64,000 nt of DNA, taken from NCBI RefSeq assembly GCF_003574445.1, contig NZ_KZ984562.1:154462-218461 (forward strand), in the 5' to 3' direction. The notes under the pieces were generated by a model. The model saw only the letters and a list, made by a program, of their open reading frames with translations. It had not been told where the DNA came from and did no database searches. Positions 1 to 7,228 of this stretch are shown here, piece by piece. Each line of letters starts with the position of its first letter. Position 1 is the first letter of the stretch. The DNA is from Streptomyces sp. YIM 130001 (lineage in GTDB: Bacteria; Actinomycetota; Actinomycetes; Streptomycetales; Streptomycetaceae). The translations under genes and the position numbers were made by a program.

Positions 1-1368
1 GCCCCGGAGTCCGACCCCGGCGCCGCATCAGCACCCCTCGACGGTTCCGCGGCCGACCCCGGGCTGCCCAGCGCCCAAAACGAACCCGAACCAGAATCCG
101 ACCCCGACGCGGACACCCCCGAACCACCGCCCGTCCCCCTCGTCCGCCCTTCCCTCCTCGAGCTGATCCCGGTCGCCCTGCGCGCCATGCGCGACCAGGT
201 GCGACGGAAAGGCCCGATCAGACGCCACGCGATCCGGGTCACGGCCGTCGGAGTCACCGGCTACCTGATCGGCAACGCGCTGCCGCTGGGACACGGCTAC
301 TGGGCCCCGCTGACATCCGTGATGGTGATGCGCCCGGACTTCTCCCAGACGTACGGCCGCGCCGTCGCGCGCTTCGGCGGCACCCTGCTAGGCGTGGGTC
401 TGGCCACCGGCGTGGTCCAGCTGGTCGACCCGGACGCCCCACTCGCCGGCGTGCTCGCGATCGCCTGCGCGGGCCTGACGTACCTCCTGATGCGTACCGG
501 ATACGCGGTCTCCCAGGTGACCATCTCCGCCTACGTCGTCTTCCTGCTCGGCATGGGTGGCGAGGCCCTGTCCCAGACCGTGCCGGAGCGCGTGCTCCTC
601 ACCCTGGTCGGCGGCGTGCTCGCGATGCTCGGCTACGCCCTCTACCCGGCCTGGGAGACGCCTCGGCTGCGCAACCGCCTCGCCGACTGGCTGGCCGCGG
701 ACGGCCGGTACGCCGCGGCCGTGGTCCGTCACTACGCGGAGCCCGTGGACCACCCCAACAGTGCGGTGCGGGACACCCTCCTCGACGCCCGTACCGCCAG
801 GCTGGCCTGGCAGGACGCCGTGGCGCGGGCGCAGAGCGAACCGGTGCGCCACCGCGGCCTCTCGCGCTCCGCGGCCGACGACGCCGAACATGCGCTCGCC
901 CGGATCGCCCGCGCGGCGATGCTGATGGAGGCCCATCTGCCGGAGCACGGCACCACGCCCGTGCCGTCCGCGGCACGGCTCGCGGACGCGATCGAGGAGG
1001 GGACGAAGGACGCGGCGCGAGCGGTACGCGAGCGTCAGGTCCCCGACTGGGAGCCGATCCGCGCGGCCCTGGAGGCATGGACGGGCGAAGGAGTCCCGGA
1101 CCGAGTCGTCCGGCAGGGCGCGGACCTGCTGATGGAGGCCTTCGAGGAACTCTCGGAGGCGATGGGCACCACCGACGTCCCCATGTCCGTCCAGGGGACG
1201 GACAACTCGGCCAGGAACAAGGTCACTTCACGCAACGAGACGAAGCCGCGCGACAGCGACGGGTCGCAGCAGCCCGGCAAGGACGCGCAGAGCGGCAAGG
1301 AGAACGGGACCCAGCGCGGCGGCAAGCAGAACGGGACGCAGCCCCCTGACGGAACCACGCCCCGCTGA
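1..1368 (+). CDS. FUSC-family membrane protein, C-terminal part (cut by window edge)
   Basis: The reading frame is open from base 1, so the true start lies outside the window; an internal ATG at 187 is not the start. About 455 residues are visible. A Pro/Glu/Asp-rich linker (first ~50 residues) is followed by a cluster of hydrophobic segments (roughly bases 230-640), with the motif HGYWAPLTSVMVMRPDFSQT typical of the second FUSC / aromatic-acid-exporter-like module, then a long helical cytoplasmic region and a hydrophilic Lys/Asn/Gln-rich tail. Family members are inner-membrane proteins thought to export aromatic or toxic compounds; the substrate here is unknown. Ends at a hairpin shared with the convergent lipoprotein gene. 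Confidence 0.8.
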   Translation, partial: APESDPGAASAPLDGSAADPGLPSAQNEPEPESDPDADTPEPPPVPLVRPSLLELIPVALRAMRDQVRRKGPIRRHAIRVTAVGVTGYLIGNALPLGHGYWAPLTSVMVMRPDFSQTYGRAVARFGGTLLGVGLATGVVQLVDPDAPLAGVLAIACAGLTYLLMRTGYAVSQVTISAYVVFLLGMGGEALSQTVPERVLLTLVGGVLAMLGYALYPAWETPRLRNRLADWLAADGRYAAAVVRHYAEPVDHPNSAVRDTLLDARTARLAWQDAVARAQSEPVRHRGLSRSAADDAEHALARIARAAMLMEAHLPEHGTTPVPSAARLADAIEEGTKDAARAVRERQVPDWEPIRAALEAWTGEGVPDRVVRQGADLLMEAFEELSEAMGTTDVPMSVQGTDNSARNKVTSRNETKPRDSDGSQQPGKDAQSGKENGTQRGGKQNGTQPPDGTTPR

Positions 1369-1383
1369 CCTCCTCGACGCATC

Positions 1384-1414
1384 GGGCGGAGGCCGGCGTA
1401 TCGGCCAACCGCCC
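1384..1414. terminator. Hairpin between convergent genes
   Basis: Arms GGGCGG-a-GGCC (1384-1394) and GGCC-aa-CCGCCC (1403-1414) pair with a small bulge around an 8-base loop. No T-run follows, as is usual in Streptomyces. It lies between the ends of the FUSC gene and the lipoprotein gene and could serve both strands. Confidence 0.5.
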
Positions 1415-1422
1415 CACCTCGA

Positions 1423-1914
1423 TCAGGACTTGGGCAGCCCCTCCGTAGGCAGACCGTCCGGAAGCTCCTTGCCGTCGGCCTTGCTGAAGGCCTCCTCGCC
1501 GGCGCCCTCCCACTTCACCTTCAGCGTCTTGTCGTCGACGGAGGTGACGACACCCTGAGTACGGTCGGTGTTGCCGTCCTTGCACGACAGCTTGAGCGTC
1601 TGCGAGCCGCCCTCCTCGGACGCGGTCCCGCTGCACACGTGCTCGCCGGCGATCGCCACCCGCGTGCCCTGCACGACGAGAGCGACCGGCTTGCCGCTCG
1701 CCACCGTGGCCCAGTTGCCCTCGATGCTGCCCGTCGCACCGTCGCCCGGAGCCTCGGACTCACCCGAACCACCCGACGTGCCCTCGCCGTTGTCGCTCGC
1801 CGACGGCGTCTCGTCCTTGTTGCCGTCGTCCCCGCTGTCGGTGCTGCATCCGCTCACGGCGAGAACGGCGGCGACGGCCGCCGCGGCGGCGCAGATGCGT
1901 ACGTGCTTCAGCAC
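1423..1914 (-). CDS. Small secreted lipoprotein, function unknown
   Basis: 163 residues. The GTG at 1914 is chosen because it is preceded by a GGGGGA-type ribosome site and puts a short Lys/His/Arg N-region directly before a hydrophobic stretch ending in the lipobox LAVSGC; the longer ATG frame start at 1965 would bury the signal. After the Cys there is a Ser/Gly/Glu/Asp-rich linker, then a compact C-terminal domain of ~90 residues with two further cysteines (ASGKPVALVVQGTRVAI ... CSG ... LSCKDG), consistent with a beta-rich extracellular domain held by a disulphide. No enzyme motif is visible. Convergent with the FUSC gene. Confidence 0.75.
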   Translation of the reverse strand: MLKHVRICAAAAAVAAVLAVSGCSTDSGDDGNKDETPSASDNGEGTSGGSGESEAPGDGATGSIEGNWATVASGKPVALVVQGTRVAIAGEHVCSGTASEEGGSQTLKLSCKDGNTDRTQGVVTSVDDKTLKVKWEGAGEEAFSKADGKELPDGLPTEGLPKS

Positions 1915-2080
1915 TGGAAGGTCCCCCAATGGATGTTCATAGGCCTCGATTTGAAGCCGGGACAAGCTACCAAAGTGGCCGCCGTCGAAGCGTGCTTGTG
2001 AGGGTCCGGTGAGGGCCGCGTGCGGAGCCGGGCAAGGGGTCGGTCAGTGGCCGACAGGGGCTGTAACCAGGCAAACACCG

Positions 2081-2108
2081 CGCGTGCACGTGCATTTGCC
2101 CATGCATC
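2081..2108 (+). promoter_or_regulatory. 28-bp element, copy 1 (upstream of the DUF397 gene)
   Basis: CGCGTGCACGTGCAT-t-TGCCC-a-TGCATC; 26 of 28 bases match copy 2 at 3083-3110, read on the opposite strand. It lies 98 bp before the DUF397 start, with a TATGAT -10-like hexamer at 2125-2130 just downstream. It contains the palindrome GTGCAC within TGCACGTGCA. Probably a binding site for a shared regulator; the neighbouring XRE/DUF5753 protein is the natural candidate, but that is inference. Confidence 0.6.
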
Positions 2109-2206
2109 GGCATGTGAACATAGCTATGATCCAAGGCAGTTGACCGCTGCTTCAATGTTGCATCATCAGTCACAGTCCCACGGGGACAGTCCACGGGGAG
2201 CGACCT

Positions 2207-2449
2207 GTGCACCACGCGTACAACGGCATGGCGGCCACAGAGCTCCAAGGTGCCGTCTGGCAGAAGAGCAGGCACAGCAACTCACAGGGTTCCTGTGTGG
2301 AATTCGCCCGGCTTCCCGGCGGCGACGTCGCCGTGCGCAACTCGCGCTTCCCCGAGGGGCCGGCTCTGGTCTACACCCGGGCCGAGATCGAGGCCATGCT
2401 CCTCGGCATGAAGGACGGGGAGTTCGACCACCTCATAGCGGGCGCCTGA
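2207..2449 (+). CDS. DUF397 domain protein
   Basis: 80 residues, GTG start preceded by CGGGGAGCGACCT. It shows the DUF397 hallmarks WQKSRHSNSQGSCVEFARL near the start and VAVRNSRFPEG in the middle, and covers the whole family length. DUF397 proteins are small actinobacterial proteins usually coded beside an XRE/DUF5753 (WhiJ-like) regulator and often an RsbW-like ATPase; all three are present here within 2 kb. In the best studied WhiJ-type loci they act in developmental control, probably by altering the DNA-binding partner. No catalytic motif is visible. Confidence 0.88.
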   Translation: MHHAYNGMAATELQGAVWQKSRHSNSQGSCVEFARLPGGDVAVRNSRFPEGPALVYTRAEIEAMLLGMKDGEFDHLIAGA

Positions 2450-2503
2450 CCGGCGCCGGAGTCCCGGCCGAAGACACGGGGGCGTGCCACGACGCGGACC
2501 GCG

Positions 2504-3004
2504 TCACGCGTCCTCGGTCAGCCTGAACAGCGCCCAGACGACCTTCCCGCTCAGTCGTCCGGCCAGCGGATGCCAGCCCCAGCTGTCGCTGAACGAGTCG
2601 ACGAGGAAGAGTCCACGCCCCGACTCGGCGGAGAAATCGGCCAGTTCCTCGTCATCGGGAGTGGCGGGCGACTGGCGGCTGGGGTCGCGCACGGCGCACA
2701 CCAGGCGCGAGGCCCAGTGCATGAGGTGCAGACGTACGGGAGGCTCGTCGTCGCGCGGGGTGTCGGCGGGGAGTGCGTGCCGCAGGGCGTTGGTGACGAG
2801 TTCGGACACGACCAGGGCGACGTCGTCGAAGCGTTCGTCCAACTGCCAGTCGGTGAGGGTCCGTCGGGTGAAGCGGCGTGCCCCGCCCACTGCGTCGTAC
2901 CGCGCAGGCAGCGAGCAGACCGCTGCACTCGACACGGCCGAGGGGTCGATGGGGGGAAGCCCCTGCCTTAACGGCTCGAGCATGGTTGATCCGTTCGTCC
3001 CCAT
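2504..3004 (-). CDS. RsbW/SpoIIAB-like ATP-binding (anti-sigma type) regulator
   Basis: 166 residues from the ATG at 3004, which has GGGGAG nine bases upstream; a GTG at 3013 is the alternative. The GHKL-type ATPase fold is shown by the N-box VSELVTNALRHA (around residues 66-77) and the G-box region ESGRGLFLVD. In Streptomyces such short HATPase_c proteins act as anti-sigma or partner-switch kinases, or as accessory proteins of XRE/DUF397 loci. Leu12 is coded by TTA (plus-strand bases 2969-2971), the rare codon read only by the bldA tRNA, so translation should be delayed until development begins. A 28-bp element shared with the DUF397 gene lies upstream. Confidence 0.87.
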   Translation of the reverse strand: MGTNGSTMLEPLRQGLPPIDPSAVSSAAVCSLPARYDAVGGARRFTRRTLTDWQLDERFDDVALVVSELVTNALRHALPADTPRDDEPPVRLHLMHWASRLVCAVRDPSRQSPATPDDEELADFSAESGRGLFLVDSFSDSWGWHPLAGRLSGKVVWALFRLTEDA

Positions 3005-3082
3005 GCGAGGCACTCCCCGGTTTCGCGGCCGTAGCGATGTTGCGGTGGTGCGCGCGGCCCATCGTTCCGAATGCGTAGGGCG

Positions 3083-3110
3083 GATGCAAGGGCAGATGCA
3101 CGTGCACGCG
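3083..3110 (-). promoter_or_regulatory. 28-bp element, copy 2 (upstream of the ATPase gene)
   Basis: On the minus strand it reads CGCGTGCACGTGCAT-c-TGCCC-t-TGCATC, differing from copy 1 (2081-2108) at two positions. It is oriented toward the ATPase gene and ends about 80 bp before its start codon, a placement similar to copy 1 relative to the DUF397 gene. Confidence 0.6.
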
Positions 3111-3268
3111 CCGGAGTTGGGGGATCCCGTACCGTTTCTTGGTCATTTCTTCTTGTGACTTCTTTCGTAGCCGTTCTGTGAGGGACCTGTTTCCGTAATC
3201 GAACGTGTACGGGCTGGAGCGTTTAATGGCAGAATCCGGGTCCTGAGTGATGGGGAAGGGTTGACGCA

Positions 3269-4168
3269 GTGACTGCAGGGGAGTCGTGGGGAGCGCCCGG
3301 GGCCGGCGCCGTCGAGGCCGGAGGCGGGTCGGTGGTGCGACGGATCCTGCTCGGCTCGCAGCTGCGCCGCCTGCGGGAGTCGCGCGGCATAACCCGTGAA
3401 CAGGCCGGTTACTCGATCCGCGCTTCGGAATCCAAGATCAGCCGCATGGAGTTGGGCCGGGTGAGCTTCAAGGCGAGGGACGTCGAGGACTTGCTGACGT
3501 TGTACGGAGTCTCCGCCGAGGCCGAGCGCGGCCCGCTGCTCGGCCTCGCCAAGGAAGCCAACGTCGCGGGCTGGTGGCACAGTTACTCCGACGTCCTGCC
3601 CGGCTGGTTCCAGACGTACGTCGGACTCGAGGGCGCCGCAACGCTGTTGCGGGTCTACGAGGTCCAGTTCGTGCACGGACTCCTGCAGACCGAGGCGTAC
3701 GCGCACGCCGTGGTCACGCGCGGCGGCGGCGAACTGACCGAGGCCGAGATCGACCGTCGCGTCGCCCTGCGTCTCGAGCGCCAGAAGATCCTCGTCTCCG
3801 AGCGGGCCCCGCGCCTGCACTGCGTGCTCGACGAGGCCGCGCTGCGCCGCCCGTACGGCGACCGGGACGTCATGCGGGGGCAGTTGGAGCATCTGATCGA
3901 GATCTCCGAGCGGCCCAATGTGACCCTGCAGGTGATGCCGTTCAGCTTCGGCGGCCACTCCGGCGAGTCCGGTTCCTTCGCCATGCTGCGCTTCCCCGAG
4001 TCCGACCTCTCGGACGTCGTGTACCTGGAGCAGCTCACCAGCGCCCTCTACCTCGACAAGGGAGAGGAAGTGGCCCATTACGAAAAGGCCATGGAGCGCC
4101 TCGTCGAGGACTGCCCGTCACCGTCGGAAACCCGAGATCTTCTTCGTGGTCTACTCCAACTCTCCTGA
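3269..4168 (+). CDS. XRE-family regulator with DUF5753 domain (WhiJ/Scr1-like)
   Basis: 299 residues, GTG start with GGGGAAGGG upstream. An XRE helix-turn-helix occupies about residues 28-85 (LRRLRESRGITREQAGYSIRA followed by ESKISRMELGR). The remainder is the DUF5753 domain, recognisable by the phrases VYEVQFVHGLLQTEAYA and NVTLQVMPFSFGGHSG. This architecture is the DNA-binding member of the DUF397 pairs that are very numerous in Streptomyces. It is divergent from the ATPase gene, and its likely targets are the two copies of the 28-bp element. A signal-bound state is unknown. Confidence 0.9.
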   Translation: MTAGESWGAPGAGAVEAGGGSVVRRILLGSQLRRLRESRGITREQAGYSIRASESKISRMELGRVSFKARDVEDLLTLYGVSAEAERGPLLGLAKEANVAGWWHSYSDVLPGWFQTYVGLEGAATLLRVYEVQFVHGLLQTEAYAHAVVTRGGGELTEAEIDRRVALRLERQKILVSERAPRLHCVLDEAALRRPYGDRDVMRGQLEHLIEISERPNVTLQVMPFSFGGHSGESGSFAMLRFPESDLSDVVYLEQLTSALYLDKGEEVAHYEKAMERLVEDCPSPSETRDLLRGLLQLS

Positions 4169-4278
4169 AACGCCAGTACGATGACGTGACATCAGACGCA
4201 GAGCAGACGCAGCCCAGCAGCAACTCAGGGAAGCAGCAGGGGTATCGACGGCGCACCGGCGCCCGGGTAAGGGGTCGC

Positions 4279-5736
4279 ATGTCCTTCTTCACCGACCTGG
4301 CGCACCAGTACATCGACGGCAATTGGCGCTCCGGCAACGGCTCGTGGGACATCATCGACTTCAATCCGTACAACGGTGAGAAGCTCGCCGCGATCACGGT
4401 GGCCACGCGCTACGAGATCGACGAGGCCTACCGGGCGGCCGAGCGGGCCCAGCGCGCCTGGGCCGCCGAGAGCCCCTTCACTCGCCGCGACATCATCGAG
4501 CGCGCCCTGAAGGTCACCGAGGAGTACGAGGACGACATCGTCGATGCGATCATCGAGGAGGTCGGCGGCACCCGCCTGAAGGCGGCACTCGAAGTACACC
4601 TGGCGAAGGAATTCCTGCGCGAGGCAGTGCAGTTGGCACTGCGCCCCGAGGGGCGCATCGTGCCGTCGCCGACCCCGGGCCGGGAGAACCGCCTGGTGCG
4701 GCTGCCGGTCGGTGTGGTCGGTGTGGTCGGCCCGTTCAACTTCCCGCTCCTGATCACCCTCAAGTCCGTCGCCCCCGCCCTCGCCCTCGGCAACGGTGTC
4801 GTGGTGAAGCCCAACCAGAACACCCCGGTGGTCGGCGGCGGCCTGGTCGCCCGGATCTTCGAGGCCGCGGGCCTGCCCAAGGGCCTCCTGAACGTGGTGG
4901 TCACGGACATCGCCGAGATCGGCGACGCCCTGCTCGAGCACCCGGTGCCGAAGGTCATCTCGTTCTGCGGCTCGGACCGCGTGGGCCGGCACGTGGCGGC
5001 GGTCACGGCCAGCCACTTCAAGCGCTCCGTACTCCAACTCGGCGGCAACAGCGCCCTGGTGGTGCTCGACGACGCGGACGTGGACTACGCCGTGGACGCG
5101 GCGGTCTTCAGCCGCTTCGTGAACCAGGGGCAGGTCTGCATGGCCGCCAACCGCATCCTGATCGACCGCTCCGTCGAGGTCGAGTTCACGGAGAAGTTCC
5201 TCGCCAGGGTCAGGGCGCTGAGGACCGGCGATCCGCGCGATCCGGGCGTCCAGATCGGCCCGGTCATCAACGCCTCGCAGGCGGAGGCCGTCGGTGCCGC
5301 CGTCGACCTGGCGCTCGCCGAGGGGGCGACGGCCCTGGTGCAGGGTCGCACCGTGGGCAACCTGGTCGAGCCGACGGTGCTCACCGGGCTGCCGGTCGAC
5401 TCGCCGGTCCTGCGCCAGGAGATCTTCGGCCCGGTCGCGCTGCTCATCCCGTTCGAGGACGAGGAGCAGGCCGTACGCCTGGCGAACGACACCCTCTACG
5501 GGCTCGGCGGGGCCGTGCACACGGCCGATGTGGAGCGCGGTGTGCGCTTCGCACGGCGGGTGGAGACCGGCATGTTCCACGTCAACGACTCGACGGTGCA
5601 GGACGATCCGTCGGTGGCGTTCGGCGGGGAGCGGAATTCGGGGCTCGGCCGGCTCAACGGCGACTCCGCGGTGGACGCCTTCACCACCCAGAAGTGGATC
5701 TCGGTGCAGCACGGCAGGGCCGGCTTCCCGCTCTGA
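4279..5736 (+). CDS. NAD(P)-dependent aldehyde dehydrogenase (benzaldehyde-type) with altered catalytic Glu
   Basis: 485 residues from the ATG at 4279 (TAAGGGG upstream); the frame is open further upstream but overlaps the previous gene. Family signs: the cofactor region VGPFNFPLLI and KPNQNTPVV, the glycine motif FCGSDRVGRHVA, nucleophile Cys287 in NQGQVCMAANR, and the C-terminal KWISVQHGR. The family's general base is a Glu in ELGG located 34 residues before the Cys; here that position is Gln253 (codon CAA, 5035-5037) in LQLGGNSA. Hydrolysis may therefore be slow or changed, or the enzyme may use another base. Monocistronic as far as can be seen. Confidence 0.88.
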   Translation: MSFFTDLAHQYIDGNWRSGNGSWDIIDFNPYNGEKLAAITVATRYEIDEAYRAAERAQRAWAAESPFTRRDIIERALKVTEEYEDDIVDAIIEEVGGTRLKAALEVHLAKEFLREAVQLALRPEGRIVPSPTPGRENRLVRLPVGVVGVVGPFNFPLLITLKSVAPALALGNGVVVKPNQNTPVVGGGLVARIFEAAGLPKGLLNVVVTDIAEIGDALLEHPVPKVISFCGSDRVGRHVAAVTASHFKRSVLQLGGNSALVVLDDADVDYAVDAAVFSRFVNQGQVCMAANRILIDRSVEVEFTEKFLARVRALRTGDPRDPGVQIGPVINASQAEAVGAAVDLALAEGATALVQGRTVGNLVEPTVLTGLPVDSPVLRQEIFGPVALLIPFEDEEQAVRLANDTLYGLGGAVHTADVERGVRFARRVETGMFHVNDSTVQDDPSVAFGGERNSGLGRLNGDSAVDAFTTQKWISVQHGRAGFPL

Positions 5737-5803
5737 GACCGACGGTTCTCCGGTGCTGTGAGCAGGTCTTCTGTGCGCGGAACGACTTTTCGCGGACCCC
5801 AGC

Positions 5804-5832
5804 CACTTGCGGACAGAAGCTGACCGCAAGTG
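5804..5832. promoter_or_regulatory. 9-bp perfect inverted repeat upstream of the DinB-like gene
   Basis: CACTTGCGG (5804-5812) and CCGCAAGTG (5824-5832) separated by 11 bases. A TAGATT hexamer at 5837-5842 follows immediately and could be the -10 box, so a protein bound to the repeat would cover the promoter. The arm spacing suits a dimeric helix-turn-helix regulator; the regulator is unknown. Confidence 0.5.
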
Positions 5833-5895
5833 TCCGTAGATTCGATCCCAGGAAGTCGGCAAGAGGCCGGCTTCGGGTCGGAAGGCGGTCCAGTC

Positions 5896-6438
5896 ATGGT
5901 TGCTCACGTATCCGCGGAGGCTCACGGCGACGAGCGCGGCGCCCTGCTCGGTTTCCTGGAAGAGGCCCGCGGCGGCATCCGCCGTTCGCTGCTCGGACTC
6001 AGCGAGGAGCAGGCGGCGAGCACGCCGAGCGCCAGCGAGCTCTCGCTGTCCGGACTGCTCAAGCACGTGGTCGAGGTGGAGCAGGGCTGGACGGCGCGCG
6101 CCAAGGGCGAGGACGCGGCCGTCGCCCGTGACGAGACGAACTGGCACGAGTGCTTCCGGCTCGTCGGCGACGAGACCATCGCCGGTCAACTCGCCTACTG
6201 GGAGCGGGTGTCGAAGGACCTGGAGGACTTCATCCGGTCCGCACCCAGCCTCGATGACACGTTCGCGCTCCCGGACCAGCCGTGGTTCCCGAAGGAGGAC
6301 GTCTCGCTGCGCTGGCTGCTGCTCCGGCTGATCAGCGAGATGGACCGGCACGCGGGCCACGCGGACATCATCCGCGAGAGCCTCGACGGCAGGACCGCCT
6401 TCGAGCTGGTCGCGGAGGCCGATACGCTGGCCGGGTAG
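5896..6438 (+). CDS. DinB-like (DUF664) four-helix protein
   Basis: 180 residues from the ATG at 5896; the frame extends upstream to 5830 without a good ribosome site. The sequence follows the mycothiol-dependent DinB/DUF664 pattern: long helices, a first His in LLKHVVEVEQGW and a second pair in LISEMDRHAGHADIIRE, which are the usual metal ligands. Such proteins are often thiol transferases or metal-binding proteins of unknown substrate. It sits 32 bp before the padR gene and may be cotranscribed with it, but a candidate operator between them suggests separate control. Confidence 0.82.
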   Translation: MVAHVSAEAHGDERGALLGFLEEARGGIRRSLLGLSEEQAASTPSASELSLSGLLKHVVEVEQGWTARAKGEDAAVARDETNWHECFRLVGDETIAGQLAYWERVSKDLEDFIRSAPSLDDTFALPDQPWFPKEDVSLRWLLLRLISEMDRHAGHADIIRESLDGRTAFELVAEADTLAG

Positions 6439-6442
6439 GGAC

Positions 6443-6453
6443 GTCAAACTTGA
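6443..6453 (-). promoter_or_regulatory. Candidate PadR operator, copy 1
   Basis: GTCAAACTTGA here is the exact reverse complement of TCAAGTTTGAC found twice before the ABC exporter (7157-7167, 7202-7212). It is 18 bp upstream of the padR start codon, as expected for autoregulation. Confidence 0.65.
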
Positions 6454-6470
6454 ATAGAAAGGTTCGGGAG

Positions 6471-7115
6471 ATGTCTGCGATCCGGCTCCTCGTCCTCGGC
6501 GCCGTCCGCCAGCACGGCCGGGCGCACGGCTACCAGGTGCGTAACGACCTCGAGTTCTGGGGTGCGCACGAGTGGTCGAACGGGAAGCCGGGTTCGATCT
6601 ACCACGCGCTCAAGCAGATGGCGAAGCAAGGCCTGTTGAAGGCCCACGAGGTCGCGCCGTCCACGGTCGGCGGCCCGCCCCGCACCGAGTACGAGATGAC
6701 GGAGCTCGGCACCGAGGAGTTCTTCGCGATGCTGCGCGAGTACCTGACCTCCTACGACCAGAAGATGGACGTGCAGTCGGCCGCCGTCGGATTCATCGTG
6801 GATCTGCCGCGGGACGAGGCGGTCCGGCTGCTGCGGACCCGGATCGAGCGCATCGAGGAGTGGCGGCGCGGCATCCGCGAGGAGTACACGCCGGAGGGAA
6901 GCAACCCCGAGGAGTTCGGGCACATCGGCGAGATCATGAACCTCTGGCTGCACACCGCCGCCGCGGGGCGCAAGTGGACCCTCGGCCTGATCGAGCGGAT
7001 CGAGGGCGGCGCCTACGTGTTCGCCGGTGAGGGCGAACCGTTCGTGGGCGTGCTCAAGGACGGCGAGGAGAACCCGTACGCGACCGGGGAGAAGCACCCC
7101 GAGGACGCCGGCTGA
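6471..7115 (+). CDS. PadR-family transcriptional regulator
   Basis: 214 residues, ATG start with GGTTCGGGAG upstream. The N-terminal winged helix is recognisable from LLVLGAVRQHGRAHGYQVRNDLEFW and GSIYHALKQMAKQGLL; the C-terminal helices (about residues 95-185) fit the PadR dimerisation arm. It is followed after 113 bp by a DrrAB-type exporter whose promoter carries two copies of the same operator found in front of padR itself, so it most likely represses both. PadR proteins usually respond to a small hydrophobic or aromatic ligand; the likely ligand is a substrate of the pump. Confidence 0.9.
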   Translation: MSAIRLLVLGAVRQHGRAHGYQVRNDLEFWGAHEWSNGKPGSIYHALKQMAKQGLLKAHEVAPSTVGGPPRTEYEMTELGTEEFFAMLREYLTSYDQKMDVQSAAVGFIVDLPRDEAVRLLRTRIERIEEWRRGIREEYTPEGSNPEEFGHIGEIMNLWLHTAAAGRKWTLGLIERIEGGAYVFAGEGEPFVGVLKDGEENPYATGEKHPEDAG

Positions 7116-7156
7116 CCTTCTCCGGGGGAGCCGCGGCCGCCCGGCGACTTCATTAA

Positions 7157-7212
7157 TCAAGTTTGACCAATCGCTCGCAAGGCGCTACCTTCCCTCAGTG
7201 GTCAAGTTTGAC
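7157..7212 (+). promoter_or_regulatory. Exporter promoter with two PadR-type operators
   Basis: A -35 box TTGACC (7163-7168), a 17-bp spacer and a -10 box TACCTT (7186-7191) precede the ABC exporter. Operator copies TCAAGTTTGAC lie at 7157-7167, overlapping the -35, and at 7202-7212, just after the expected start point; they are 45 bp apart. This is the layout of a repressed promoter. Confidence 0.75.
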
Positions 7213-7228
7213 TACGGAAGGAGGAGCG

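Noticed and set aside
4225..6447. Long minus-strand open frame opposite the aldehyde dehydrogenase and DinB-like genes
   Set aside because: Antisense shadow; no ribosome site, no motif, and the plus-strand genes are unambiguous.
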